Under the pieces are notes generated by a model. That model searched no databases and was not told the DNA's origin. It was given only the letters and a program-made list of their open reading frames with translations. Shown one piece after another: positions 30,274-39,802 of a stretch of DNA of 64,000 nt. The stretch's first letter is position 1; every line of letters begins with the position of its first letter. This stretch comes from Savagea serpentis (GTDB lineage Bacteria > Bacillota > Bacilli > Bacillales_A > Planococcaceae), in contig NZ_JADKPV010000007.1 of assembly GCF_015351395.1 (NCBI RefSeq), positions 37,921 to 101,920 of the forward strand, written 5' to 3'. Position numbers and translations under genes: made by a program.

Positions 30274-30378
30274 TTCACTTGAAGCCCCTTTTCCAGTTGA
30301 TATTACATAAAAAATGTTTCATTAACTAATGATAGGGAATAATTATCAATAGATATTTGGTTGAAGGAGCGGTAGCGG

Positions 30379-31749
30379 ATGACGATCATTGAAGAAGTAG
30401 AGCTGGATCTCGGAAGATTAACGCGACTGTTAGAAGAAGAGCGAATTCATGAGTTTCGTGAACAGTTTTTAGCGTTGCATGCGTATGACCGAGCGGTGTT
30501 TTATGAAAAAACGACACCAGAAATACGCCAACAAATTTATTTGTATTTATCACCGAAAGAACTCGCCGAAATATTTGAGACGAGTGAAATTCAAGAGCAT
30601 GAATATCGAGATTACTTGGAAGAGATGGACACGACGTATGCAGCTGAAATGATTTCATACATGTTCGTCGATAACGCAGTTGACGTTTTAAAAGAGCTTA
30701 ACCGCACACAAGTCATTAGTTATTTAACATTGATGAATGAAGAAGAAGCAGAACAAATACGTGCGCTTCTTCATTATGAAGAACATACAGCAGGATCAAT
30801 TATGACGACAGAATTCGTCACAATTCCTGAGAATTCAACAGTGCGTTCTGCAATGACGATTTTAAAAACCGAAGCTCCGAGTGCCGAAACGATTTATTAC
30901 GTCTTTATCGTCAATGAAAATAATCGTTTAACAGGTGTTGTATCTTTGCGTGATTTAATTATTGCGGATGAAGATACGCTAATTCGCGATATTATGAATG
31001 ATCGTGTGATGAGCGTACTCGTTTCAGATGATCAGGAAGATGTAGCACGTCGCATTCAAGACTACAATTTACTCGCGATGCCAGTTGTTGATTTTCAACA
31101 ACATTTACTCGGGATTGTAACCGTCGATGACATTATCGACGTTTTAGATGAAGAAGCGAGCGATGACTACTCTAAATTAGCTGGGGTTGTCGATATTGAT
31201 ACGACGGACAAAAACTCATTTGCCGCAGCGAAAAAGCGTGCACCGTGGCTAATTATTTTGCTCGTGCTCGGGATGCTTACAGCGAGCTTAATCGATATGT
31301 TCACAGGGACGATTGAGAAAGTAGCGATTTTAGCAGCGTTCATTCCACTCATTGCAGGAACGGCGGGAAATAGTGGAACACAAGCACTCGCTGTTGCTGT
31401 GCGTGGTATTGCAACACGTGATAATGAAGACGAAAGTCGTTGGAAATTGCTCGTACGTGAGGCGGGAACAGGTTTAATTACAGGAATTATTTGTGCGGTC
31501 TTCGTTGTAGCACTCATCACGATTTGGAAAGGTGAGTTCATCATCGCCCTTCTCGTAGGAGCAGCGATTATGGTGTCGATTTTTGTAGCGACTTTGTCAG
31601 GTTCATTTATTCCGTTATTAATGCATCGTTTAAATATTGATCCAGCAGTAGCGTCAGGACCGTTTATTACGACGTTGAACGACGTCATTAGTATTTTAAT
31701 TTATTTAGGATTGGCGACGACATTTATCGATAAGTTGCCCATTTCTTAA
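30379..31749 (+). CDS. mgtE: Magnesium transporter MgtE
   Basis: A 456-residue Mg2+ channel. It has an N-terminal superhelical domain with acidic sensor residues, two CBS domains (TAGSIMTTEFVTIP to DVLDEEASDDYSKLAGV), a plug helix, and five membrane helices ending in PFITTLNDVISILIYLGLA. Mg2+ gating is through the CBS/N-domain. The 105 bases upstream are too short for an M-box riboswitch and I see none. AAGGAGCGG precedes the ATG. Confidence 0.95.
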   Translation: MTIIEEVELDLGRLTRLLEEERIHEFREQFLALHAYDRAVFYEKTTPEIRQQIYLYLSPKELAEIFETSEIQEHEYRDYLEEMDTTYAAEMISYMFVDNAVDVLKELNRTQVISYLTLMNEEEAEQIRALLHYEEHTAGSIMTTEFVTIPENSTVRSAMTILKTEAPSAETIYYVFIVNENNRLTGVVSLRDLIIADEDTLIRDIMNDRVMSVLVSDDQEDVARRIQDYNLLAMPVVDFQQHLLGIVTVDDIIDVLDEEASDDYSKLAGVVDIDTTDKNSFAAAKKRAPWLIILLVLGMLTASLIDMFTGTIEKVAILAAFIPLIAGTAGNSGTQALAVAVRGIATRDNEDESRWKLLVREAGTGLITGIICAVFVVALITIWKGEFIIALLVGAAIMVSIFVATLSGSFIPLLMHRLNIDPAVASGPFITTLNDVISILIYLGLATTFIDKLPIS

Positions 31750-31750
31750 C

Positions 31751-31794
31751 AAAAGACCTTTTCATGGATGAATTCTCATGAAAAGGTCTTTTTG
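31751..31794. terminator. Bidirectional terminator between mgtE and yjcF
   Basis: AAAAGACCTTTTCATG pairs with CATGAAAAGGTCTTTT. Confidence 0.9.
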
Positions 31795-31795
31795 A

Positions 31796-32230
31796 TTAGT
31801 CGATTAAGTTTTTTTCCATTGCGCGGTGAACGATATCGGCATCTAAAAATTCTGGAGAGGTAACGACATAACCTAATTTTTCGTAAAATGGAATCGCGTG
31901 TACTTGTGCATTCAATTTTAATTTATGAAGACGGTGAGCACGCGCTTCTTTTTCTACTTCCTCCATAATTAATTTTCCGAAATTCCGTCCGCGGTATTGT
32001 GGTAAAATACTAATCCGCTCGATTTTTCCAGTCGTTTCATCAATCAGGCGAATGCGTCCTGCACCGATGGGCTCGCCTTCTTCATAAAGAACAAAATGTG
32101 TCGATTCTAAATCGAATTCATCTAATTCAATATGGAGTGGAACATTTTGTTCTTCGACAAATACTTTTTTACGTATGTAAAAAGCGTCGTCTCTTTGTTC
32201 TTTCGTTTGGGCAATGATTACTTTAGCCAT
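31796..32230 (-). CDS. yjcF: GNAT N-acetyltransferase (YjcF-like)
   Basis: A 144-residue GNAT-fold enzyme (AFYIRKKVFVEEQNVPLHIELDEFD; acetyl-CoA-binding QYRGRNFGKLIMEEVEKEA; HAIPFYEKLGYVV). The pattern and the neighbouring esterase match B. subtilis yjcF-yjcH. Ten bases separate it from the upstream esterase gene, so the two are cotranscribed. Substrate unknown. Confidence 0.85.
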   Translation of the reverse strand: MAKVIIAQTKEQRDDAFYIRKKVFVEEQNVPLHIELDEFDLESTHFVLYEEGEPIGAGRIRLIDETTGKIERISILPQYRGRNFGKLIMEEVEKEARAHRLHKLKLNAQVHAIPFYEKLGYVVTSPEFLDADIVHRAMEKNLID

Positions 32231-32240
32231 ATGTAACCTC

Positions 32241-32969
32241 CTATAAACTCATTTGAAATAATTTGCAAATGGCACGTTCCATATCTTGTTGCCAATATTT
32301 CCACGTATGATTGCCTTCAAACTCATCGTAAAAATAATACGTTGCTGTTTTTTCAAGCACTTTATTTAATTCGCGATTCGGCTGTAAAAAATCTTTCATG
32401 CCATCGCTCGTCGTTTGCACGTTTGTTTCTTCCGTCCCGATGACGTGGTAAATTGTCGTCTCTAACATAGGATCGAGTGATTTGGCAATGTCCATAACAA
32501 TTTCATTGACGAGTGGAGAGTGGAGTCCCGCTTTACTGAACAGTTCAGGATAGCGTTGTAAAATGGTGAGCGACACAGTTGCCGCTAAACTATCTCCGAT
32601 TAAAGCACGTGCATCTCGGTCATCTTCTAAAGAAAAATGCTCTTCTAAAAATGGAATTAACTCTTCCCCGACGAAGCGCACGTATTTTTCTTGATGCTCC
32701 CCGTATGGGTGGTAATACTCTCGGCGAATATATTTGTCTTCATATGGAATTCCAACAACGATGGTGTCTTCGATTTCTTCTGCGTCCATCAAGTGCTGAA
32801 CGACTTTACCTAGACGGCCGTAACGAAAATAGTCGGCTCCATCTGAAGCGACTAATAACTGATACGTCTGCATCGGCATATACGTATCTGGCATGTAGAC
32901 GAGGATTGGTACCTCCTGTCCTAATATTTCACTTGGAATAGTCATTTCATTTACTTGTCCGTTAACCAT
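32241..32969 (-). CDS. yjcH: Esterase-like alpha/beta hydrolase (YjcH-like)
   Basis: A 242-residue hydrolase of the enterobactin/esterase D-like superfamily. The nucleophile elbow is GDSLAAT, preceded by a long PLVYMPDTY-type N-terminal strand region, and the likely catalytic His lies in FEGNHTWKYWQQDME near the C-terminus. AAAGGAGAATTC precedes the ATG. It may act on ferri-siderophore or xenobiotic esters, but this is a family-level guess. Confidence 0.78.
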   Translation of the reverse strand: MVNGQVNEMTIPSEILGQEVPILVYMPDTYMPMQTYQLLVASDGADYFRYGRLGKVVQHLMDAEEIEDTIVVGIPYEDKYIRREYYHPYGEHQEKYVRFVGEELIPFLEEHFSLEDDRDARALIGDSLAATVSLTILQRYPELFSKAGLHSPLVNEIVMDIAKSLDPMLETTIYHVIGTEETNVQTTSDGMKDFLQPNRELNKVLEKTATYYFYDEFEGNHTWKYWQQDMERAICKLFQMSL

Positions 32970-33209
32970 TGAATTCTCCTTTCTTTCATTTCGAAATGAT
33001 TTATTTCTCGATTATTCTCATTATAGCAGTGAAATGCTAAGAGCTGAAAGGTTCGCGTTTAAAAGTTGATTGAAGAAGTTGGAGATTCTACAGAGACACG
33101 ATATAATGTTATTATAACTCTTTCGAAATTCTTATGATTTTAGTATGAAGAGAAAGAGAGTCGAGTGATTTTTAATAGGTCAATCGACAATATGGAGGAG
33201 GACATTAGT

Positions 33210-33734
33210 ATGACAAAAGTAGAACCAGTGCATTCAAAAGAAGTGACAAAAGCAACGAGAGAGGCGTTGAAAAAGCGCGGAGTGCAAATAGAAGATATTG
33301 CAAAAATCGTCTATGAAATGCAAATTCCATACAATCATAGCTTAACCTTGCAAGACTGTGTTAACTCGGTTGAACGAGTGTTAGAAAAACGCGAAATGCA
33401 ACATGCGATTTTAGTGGGAATCGAATTAGATATACTTGCTGAAAAGGGAGAATTGTCAGCGCCATTACAGCAAATTGTTGAGTCAGACGAAGGGTTGTTC
33501 GGAGTAGATGAAACGATTGCGCTCGGAGCAGTCTTTACATATGGTTCGATTGCTGTGACAACGTTCGGACATTTAGATAAAAATAAAATTGGGATCATTA
33601 ATGAACTTGATACGAAAAAAGGGAATGGTATTCATACGTTTTTAGATGATTTAGTTGCGAGTATAGCAGCGTGTGCCGCTTCACGTATTGCACATCGCAC
33701 ACGTGATTTTGAAGAGGGCGGTGTCGAAGTTTAA
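33210..33734 (+). CDS. Phosphatidylglycerophosphatase A-like protein
   Basis: A 174-residue PgpA-family protein (RGVQIEDIAKIVYEMQ; DLVASIAACAASRIAHRT), like YutG/YpjQ of B. subtilis. It is expected to remove phosphate from phosphatidylglycerophosphate in phospholipid synthesis, although the Firmicute proteins lack obvious membrane helices. The start is ATG 33210 with GGAGGAGG nine bases upstream; the longer frame is leader. First gene of a three-gene unit. Confidence 0.75.
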   Translation: MTKVEPVHSKEVTKATREALKKRGVQIEDIAKIVYEMQIPYNHSLTLQDCVNSVERVLEKREMQHAILVGIELDILAEKGELSAPLQQIVESDEGLFGVDETIALGAVFTYGSIAVTTFGHLDKNKIGIINELDTKKGNGIHTFLDDLVASIAACAASRIAHRTRDFEEGGVEV

Positions 33735-33757
33735 CCCATTAGAAAGGAGGCTAACGG

Positions 33758-34555
33758 ATGGAGACTATTGCAAGATTTCAGAACGTCGCTGTCACATTAC
33801 AAGGACGTCCGATTTTAAAAAATATTCAGTTTGAAATGAAGCGCGGGCAACAATGGGCGCTGATCGGTTTAAACGGTTCGGGGAAAACGACATTGCTCAA
33901 TATATTAGCTGCTTATCAATTTCCGTCGAATGGCACAGTGGAAGTGCTCGGTGAAACATTTGGCAAAACGTATATTCCGGATTTACGTAAAAAAATTGGC
34001 TTTGTTAGTAATGCGTTAGAACGCTTTTCGGATTATTATCGTAATGATTCGATCGAGCGCGTTATTTTAAGCGGGAAGCATTCGAGCTTTGGCATTTATG
34101 AAGAGATTACTAAAGAAGATGAAGCGGAAGCGATTCAATTGTTAAAACAGTTTCGCATCGCTCAATATGCGGGTAAAAAATTTCATGAATTATCTGAAGG
34201 AGAGAAGCGTCGTGTGTTAATTGCACGTTCTCTTATGAGTCATCCTGACATTTTAATTTTAGATGAGCCTTGTTCTGGTCTTGATATTTTAGCGCGTGAA
34301 CAATTTTTGCAATCGTTGGAAGTCGTCATTGCACGTGGATGTCACATCATTTATGTGACGCATCATATTGAGGAAGTAATGCCTCATATGACGCACGCAG
34401 TATTGTTAAAAGAAGGCGAAATCATCGCACAAGGAGAGAAGAAAGAGGTGCTCACAGCAAAGCGTTTAAGTGAGACATTCAACACTCCTGTTTCAGTAAC
34501 ATGGCATGCTGAACGACCTTATGTAACGGTGAATGGACCGGTTCAACTGCCGTAA
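33758..34555 (+). CDS. ylmA: Stand-alone ABC ATPase (YlmA-like)
   Basis: A 265-residue ABC ATPase: Walker A GLNGSGKT near residue 42, signature LSEGEKRRVLIARSL, Walker B LILDEPCSGLD, H-loop THHIEEVMP. Whole-length pattern matches YlmA. No permease is adjacent, so it may not be a transporter at all or may work with one encoded elsewhere. GAAAGGAGG precedes the ATG; 23 bases separate it from the PgpA-like gene. Confidence 0.82.
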   Translation: METIARFQNVAVTLQGRPILKNIQFEMKRGQQWALIGLNGSGKTTLLNILAAYQFPSNGTVEVLGETFGKTYIPDLRKKIGFVSNALERFSDYYRNDSIERVILSGKHSSFGIYEEITKEDEAEAIQLLKQFRIAQYAGKKFHELSEGEKRRVLIARSLMSHPDILILDEPCSGLDILAREQFLQSLEVVIARGCHIIYVTHHIEEVMPHMTHAVLLKEGEIIAQGEKKEVLTAKRLSETFNTPVSVTWHAERPYVTVNGPVQLP

Positions 34556-34571
34556 ATAGAGGAGAACATGT

Positions 34572-36416
34572 ATGGAATTAACGATAACTTTTACGATTTT
34601 AGCAGTGACGATTATTTTATTCATGACGAATAAAGTACGAGCTGATCTCGTCGCATTACTCGCCATATTAGCGCTCGTGTTAACGGGCGTTTTAACTGCG
34701 CCTGAAGCATTAAGTGGTTTTTCAAATAGTGTCGTCATTATGCTAGCGGCTTTATTTATCGTCGGAGCAGGAATTGTTCGGACGGGGCTCGCTCAATTAG
34801 CGGGCGATTTATTAATTCGTGTCGCGGGTGAAAATGAAAAGCGTCTATTTATCGCGCTTATGCTCATTGTGGCTTTCGTTGGAGCTTTTATGAGTAATAC
34901 CGGAACAGTAGCCATTATGTTACCGATCGTTGTAGCCATCGCAATGAAAATTAATGAAAATCTATCCAAATATTTATTGCCTTTGTCATATATCGCAAGC
35001 TTTTCTGGGTTGTTAACATTAATTGCGTCACCCGCGAATTTAATTGTCAGTGAGACATTGGTGAAGAATGGCTATCCGAAACTCGGATTTTTCCAAATGA
35101 CTCCAATCGGCCTTATTGGTGTCATTGTCGGGGTTATTTATTTATTTTTCATCCGTCATCGTCTCGGTAAAAGTAATCAGCGCAATGATGCATCTAAAAA
35201 CAGTTATCAGCTGTCACCATTTAAAATTATGCAAGAGTACGAATTGAACAATCGACTCATTCGTGTCGATGTACCGAAAGAAAGTCGTATTATTGGAAAG
35301 CGTCTTTCACAATTGAAGTTGCCTCATGAGTTTCAATTGTGCATTTTGAAAATAAAGCGTTCTTCTGCGGAAGGGATGCATTTTTTACCGATTACGTTTC
35401 AAAAAATGGCGGACGCATCGACTGTTTTTGAAGAGCGTGATGAGTTATACATACAAGGACAAATTGACAATGTTCATCGCTTTGCGGAAAAATATCATTT
35501 GACGGTGCAAGAAGTGGACGAAGAGGCGGAGGAGCTCATTTCGAAACAGATGGGAATTGCGGAAGTATTATTGACACCAAAATCGACACTGCTTAACAAA
35601 ACGATTCGAGAAATAGGTTTCCGTGAAAAATATGATGTCAACATTCTCGGCATTAATCGTCAAGGGAAGCTCGTCTTGAAAGAGATGACGAAAGTGAAGT
35701 TAAAGTTCGGGGATGCTTTACTCGTTCAAGGGGACTGGGAGTCGATTGAGCGACTTGCAGGCGAGACGAAAGATGTCGTCGTCATCGGTCGTCCTGAACA
35801 GCATGCAGGGGCGGCGGCGGCGACAGGGAAAGCACCGATTGCCGCATTTAATTTATTGCTCATGGTCGCACTCATGGTGTTTGATATCGTGCCAGCCGTT
35901 GTCGCGGTATCGATCGGCGCGATTTTAATGATTTTAACGGGTTGTATTCGCAATATGGACGATGCGTACCGAGAAATTAACTGGGAGACGGTTGTCTTAA
36001 TCGGAGCGATGTTACCGATGGCAATTGCTCTTGAAAAAACCGGTGGGATGGAATTGTTATCAGAAGGAATTATCGACTCGCTCGGTTCATTTGGAACGCT
36101 CGGTGTTTTAGCAGGCATTTACGTTTTAACGATGCTATTTGGTCAATTTATTAGCAATACTGCAACGGCTGTACTGTTCGCACCGATTGCGATGAATGCG
36201 GCACTCATGATGGATTCTAATCCGACGTCATTTTTAATCGCTGTAGCGGTCGGCGCAAATATGTCGTTTGCAACTCCAGTTGCGAGTCCGACGAATGCGC
36301 TCGTTATGACGGCGGGAGGATATCGGTTTACCGACTTCGTAAAAGCTGGGGTTCCACTACAAATCATTATGTTTATCGTCATGATGATCGCTCTTCCACT
36401 ATTATTCCCATTTTAA
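34572..36416 (+). CDS. SLC13/DASS-family transporter with RCK_C domains
   Basis: A 614-residue membrane transporter with two helical blocks (about 1-200 and 430-614) flanking a cytoplasmic region with two RCK_C/TrkA-C-like repeats (IRVDVPKESRIIGKRLSQLKL and LTPKSTLLNKTIREIGF). The two-fold SNTGTVAIMLP and SNTATAVLFAP motifs are the substrate/Na+ binding loops typical of SLC13-type carriers. Substrate may be sulfate, a dicarboxylate or similar. Its start lies 16 bases after ylmA with GAGGAG upstream. Confidence 0.87.
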   Translation: MELTITFTILAVTIILFMTNKVRADLVALLAILALVLTGVLTAPEALSGFSNSVVIMLAALFIVGAGIVRTGLAQLAGDLLIRVAGENEKRLFIALMLIVAFVGAFMSNTGTVAIMLPIVVAIAMKINENLSKYLLPLSYIASFSGLLTLIASPANLIVSETLVKNGYPKLGFFQMTPIGLIGVIVGVIYLFFIRHRLGKSNQRNDASKNSYQLSPFKIMQEYELNNRLIRVDVPKESRIIGKRLSQLKLPHEFQLCILKIKRSSAEGMHFLPITFQKMADASTVFEERDELYIQGQIDNVHRFAEKYHLTVQEVDEEAEELISKQMGIAEVLLTPKSTLLNKTIREIGFREKYDVNILGINRQGKLVLKEMTKVKLKFGDALLVQGDWESIERLAGETKDVVVIGRPEQHAGAAAATGKAPIAAFNLLLMVALMVFDIVPAVVAVSIGAILMILTGCIRNMDDAYREINWETVVLIGAMLPMAIALEKTGGMELLSEGIIDSLGSFGTLGVLAGIYVLTMLFGQFISNTATAVLFAPIAMNAALMMDSNPTSFLIAVAVGANMSFATPVASPTNALVMTAGGYRFTDFVKAGVPLQIIMFIVMMIALPLLFPF

Positions 36417-36418
36417 AT

Positions 36419-36453
36419 AAAAAGCGCCTTTCCATTTTCGGAAGGCGCTTTTT
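36419..36453. terminator. Bidirectional terminator between SLC13 and HAD genes
   Basis: AAAAAGCGCCTT(T)CC/GGAAGGCGCTTTTT stem. Confidence 0.92.
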
Positions 36454-36456
36454 GGA

Positions 36457-37248
36457 TTATAATGTTTTGACGAGTTTTGCAAGTTCAGTTAAAGAAGTCA
36501 CTTCATATGTCGGTGCGACTTCCGCTGTCATCTCTTTATCGTGACGGTTGATCCAAACAGAAGGCATATTTACTTTTGAAGAACCGAGAATATCGGTCAT
36601 TAAGTTATCCCCGATCATGAGGCATTGTTCTGCTGGTGTGTCGACAAGTTTAACAATCTCTTCGAAAATTGATGCATCTGGTTTTCCGATTCCGAAATCT
36701 CCTGAAATTAAAATAACATCGAAATAAGAATTTAATTCGGGTGTAATTTTTAGTTTTAAACGTTGTAAAGATGGAGAACCATTCGTCAACATTGCGAGTT
36801 TGTAGTCTTCTTTTAATTCATCTAAGATTTCGAACGTGTCGTCATATAAAAATGGTGCTTTCACTCGTTCGGAGCGGAAACGAAGTGCCAGTTTCTCACC
36901 GAGTGCCGCATCTTCAATCCCGAGTCGTTTTAATCCTTGTGTCCAAGCGTCGCGTTGGTACGTTGGTACAATTTCTTTCATCTTTTGGAACATTTCACCT
37001 TCGTCATCGAATGTTCCCCATAATCCTTCAAATGGGTTGATGCCGATATCGACAGTGTGATCATATGTGACATATGATTGGTATAATTTACGTGCCTCTT
37101 CACGTGTGACGCGTTCTAGAGCGACAGGATCGATGGCGCTGTTCATTTCATGTGCATATTCACATGTTTTATCAAAAGCAGTTTGGATGCTTTTTTCATC
37201 CCACAATAATGTGTCATCTAAATCGAAAATTAAAGTTTGAATAGTCAA
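36457..37248 (-). CDS. HAD hydrolase, YfnB/YjjG nucleotidase-like
   Basis: A 263-residue HAD phosphatase with a cap domain. Motif I LIFDLDDTLLWDE, motif II MLTNGSPSLQ, motif III-IV FGIGKPDASIF and MIGDNLMTDILGS. The pattern fits the 5'-nucleotidase branch (YjjG/YfnB). The start is a TTG at 37248 ten bases after GAAAGGGG; a longer frame to 37296 adds 16 residues without support. Divergent from the acetyltransferase gene. Confidence 0.83.
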   Translation of the reverse strand: MTIQTLIFDLDDTLLWDEKSIQTAFDKTCEYAHEMNSAIDPVALERVTREEARKLYQSYVTYDHTVDIGINPFEGLWGTFDDEGEMFQKMKEIVPTYQRDAWTQGLKRLGIEDAALGEKLALRFRSERVKAPFLYDDTFEILDELKEDYKLAMLTNGSPSLQRLKLKITPELNSYFDVILISGDFGIGKPDASIFEEIVKLVDTPAEQCLMIGDNLMTDILGSSKVNMPSVWINRHDKEMTAEVAPTYEVTSLTELAKLVKTL

Positions 37249-37336
37249 TGGTATAAAACCCCTTTCATAATATGTCGTGACATCCGCTCCTCCCATCCAT
37301 TATAATATGGAGCATAAGGAATGAGGAGGAGTATGT

Positions 37337-37738
37337 ATGACAATTCAATACACATTTCAAACAAATCGTTTAACTGAAGAAAATTTACAACAATTGTTCG
37401 CATCCGTTGAATGGGAATCGGCGAACTATCCAGAGCGTCTTTATCATGCGATGTTAAATTCGCACTCTGTCATTACGGCATGGGATAAAGACCGCCTCGT
37501 CGGGCTCGCTAATGCTTTATCAGACGATGTCATGACGGTTTACTTCCATTATGTGCTGACAGATCCAGAATACCAGGGGCAAGGGATCGGTCGTCGTATG
37601 ATGCAACAAATTTTAGCGAAATATGAAACGTACTATACGAAAGTACTCGTCGCTTATCCGAAAGCGATTACGTTTTATGCACGTCTCGGGTTTACAGGCG
37701 AATCAGACTCTTTACCAATGTATTTATACAAAAGATAA
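37337..37738 (+). CDS. GNAT N-acetyltransferase
   Basis: A 133-residue GNAT enzyme with acetyl-CoA loop EYQGQGIGRRMMQQIL and terminal AITFYARLGFTGE. ATGAGGAGGAG precedes the ATG. It is followed closely by a small amphi-Trp gene in the same direction. Substrate unknown. Confidence 0.85.
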   Translation: MTIQYTFQTNRLTEENLQQLFASVEWESANYPERLYHAMLNSHSVITAWDKDRLVGLANALSDDVMTVYFHYVLTDPEYQGQGIGRRMMQQILAKYETYYTKVLVAYPKAITFYARLGFTGESDSLPMYLYKR

Positions 37739-37784
37739 AGGAAATAATGTATAATATAGGTAAATAAAGAAGGAGTGATGACAA

Positions 37785-38057
37785 ATGGCAAGAAAACGTG
37801 TACCGAAAGAAGTGTTACTCGATTTTGAACGCAAAATGTCATTGACAGAAGCTGCTACTTTTTTAGAGACGATTGCCGCAAAGTTAAAAGAAGAAGGGCA
37901 AATGAATCTCGTCCTCGGAGAACAAGAAGTTGAATTAACGCCGACTGAGCGCGTCGAATTTGAAATTAAAGTCGAACGTCGCGGTACGAAATATGAATTT
38001 GAAATCGAGTTAGAGTGGGATGAGAGTCGCCCTGCGCAACATTTAAAAATTGAATAA
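37785..38057 (+). CDS. Amphi-Trp domain protein
   Basis: A 90-residue protein with the amphi-Trp pattern (LLDFERKMSLTEAATFLETIAAKLKEEG, then alternating charged strands and a terminal ELEWDE). The family is small and widespread in bacteria and archaea without a known function. AAGGAG is positioned 8-10 bases before the ATG. Ends at a strong terminator. Confidence 0.72.
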   Translation: MARKRVPKEVLLDFERKMSLTEAATFLETIAAKLKEEGQMNLVLGEQEVELTPTERVEFEIKVERRGTKYEFEIELEWDESRPAQHLKIE

Positions 38058-38061
38058 TGTT

Positions 38062-38101
38062 AAAACGAGAACTGTTCAAATGAGCAGTTCTCGTTTTTTT
38101 A
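38062..38101. terminator. Bidirectional terminator between amphi-Trp gene and serA
   Basis: AAAACGAGAACTG/CAGTTCTCGTTTT stem with T-run. Confidence 0.92.
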
Positions 38102-38102
38102 T

Positions 38103-39689
38103 TTAAAAGTTGATCGCTTTCACTTCAAAGACGTTGTCGAGTTTTTCTAAACCTTCGACTTCTTCTGGTTTCACTTCATAATCTACTGTGAGGATCATGA
38201 TCGCTTTACCACCTTGTTCAGAACGTCCAACTTGCATCGTCGCGATGTTGACATTTTCAGCTGCTAAATGCATACCGACGCGTCCGATTGCACCTGGTTG
38301 GTCTTTATGGTTGATGAGTAAAAGGTGACCTTCTGGAACGACGTCTACTGGGTAGTCGTCTACTTTAACGATACGTGGTCCGAGACCGTTTAATAAAGTA
38401 CCTGCTACTTTGACAGAGCCTTTTTCAGTGACAACTTCCACTGTAATTAAGTTTGTGAAGCCTTTCGTTGCTGTCGTTTTTAATTCGTCGATTTTAATGC
38501 CGATACGATTTGAAAGGTAACGTGAGTTCACATCGTTCACATGGTTGCCTAAGTTCAATGTGAGAAGACCTTTCATCAAGTTACGTGTTAGTGGACGCAC
38601 GTCAACTTCAGCGAGCTCGCCAGCGTATGTTACATTTACTTGTTGGTAGGCACCATCTACTAAATGAGAAGCGAAAGCTCCTAATTTTTCAGTTAAGACG
38701 AAGAACGGCTCAATTTTGTCGAGCAAACGTTTTGAAATAGAAGGCATGTTCACTGGGTTGCGAACTGTACCGTCTGTTGCGAATTTAATCACGTCCATGC
38801 TGACGTCGATTGCGACACTTTCTTGTGCTTCTACTGTAGATGCTCCTAAGTGAGGTGTTGCAATCACTTGTGGGAGGTCGAGCAATTTATGACCGACGAA
38901 TGGTTCTACTGAAAGAACGTCGAGTGCAGCGCCTGCTACTTTACCTTCTACGATTGCATCGTAAAGCGCGTCTTCATCGATAATTCCACCGCGCGCACAG
39001 TTGATGATACGTACGCCGTCTTTCATTTTAGCGAAAGCATCTGCGTTAATCATATTGCGTGTAGAGTCGAGAAGTGGTGTATGAATCGTAATGAAATCAG
39101 CTTTTGCAAGAACTTCATCAACTGTTCCTTGTTCAACACCGAGTTTTTGTGCGGTTTCAGCTGTTAAGAATGGATCGTATGCGATGACGTTCATACGTTG
39201 TCCTTTCGCACGGTGTGCTACTTCTGCACCGATACGTCCAAGGCCGATAATTCCTAACGTTTTATGTTTTAATTCAACACCGATATATGTTTTACGGTCC
39301 CATTTTCCAGCTTGTAATGATTGGAAAGCTTGTGGGATGTTACGAGCGAGTGACATGAGCATCGCGACTGTATGCTCTGCAGCGGAGTTCGTGTTGCCAT
39401 CTGGTGCGTTGACGACGATAATACCGCGTTCTGTTGCTGCATCTAAATCGATATTGTCAACGCCGACACCTGCACGTCCAATCACTTTTAATTGTGGTGC
39501 TTTGTCAATTAACTCACGTGTTACTTGTGTTTGACTGCGTACGAGAAGTGCGTCTGCATCTTGCAAACGTTCGATTAATTGTGTTTCATCACAATCTGTT
39601 GCGATATCGATTTCGATATTTTCTGCCTCGCGTAATGGTTGAATACCTTCTTCACTTAATGGATCACTAATGACGACTTTGAATGTCAT
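38103..39689 (-). CDS. serA: D-3-phosphoglycerate dehydrogenase
   Basis: A 528-residue long-type SerA, the first enzyme of serine synthesis. It has an N-terminal substrate-binding half, NAD-binding GLGRIGAEVAHRAKG, catalytic RGGIIDEDAL and TPHLGAST (His), an intervening ASB domain (VNVTYAGELAEVDVRPLTR) and a C-terminal ACT domain (LLINHKDQPGAIGRVGMHL) for serine feedback. AAGGAGAGAATG gives the start. A Ser-type T-box leader lies upstream. Confidence 0.96.
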   Translation of the reverse strand: MTFKVVISDPLSEEGIQPLREAENIEIDIATDCDETQLIERLQDADALLVRSQTQVTRELIDKAPQLKVIGRAGVGVDNIDLDAATERGIIVVNAPDGNTNSAAEHTVAMLMSLARNIPQAFQSLQAGKWDRKTYIGVELKHKTLGIIGLGRIGAEVAHRAKGQRMNVIAYDPFLTAETAQKLGVEQGTVDEVLAKADFITIHTPLLDSTRNMINADAFAKMKDGVRIINCARGGIIDEDALYDAIVEGKVAGAALDVLSVEPFVGHKLLDLPQVIATPHLGASTVEAQESVAIDVSMDVIKFATDGTVRNPVNMPSISKRLLDKIEPFFVLTEKLGAFASHLVDGAYQQVNVTYAGELAEVDVRPLTRNLMKGLLTLNLGNHVNDVNSRYLSNRIGIKIDELKTTATKGFTNLITVEVVTEKGSVKVAGTLLNGLGPRIVKVDDYPVDVVPEGHLLLINHKDQPGAIGRVGMHLAAENVNIATMQVGRSEQGGKAIMILTVDYEVKPEEVEGLEKLDNVFEVKAINF

Positions 39690-39802
39690 GGTTACATTCT
39701 CTCCTTATACATATATTGTAATGGTAATTATCCCGCAGAGCGGGTCAGTCAATAAAATGATGCGTGAACGAGTAAATGTCCACTACAGCTAAGAAAATGG
39801 AA

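Noticed and set aside
30274..30378. M-box magnesium riboswitch before mgtE
   Set aside because: Only 105 bases are available and none of the M-box core elements is visible.
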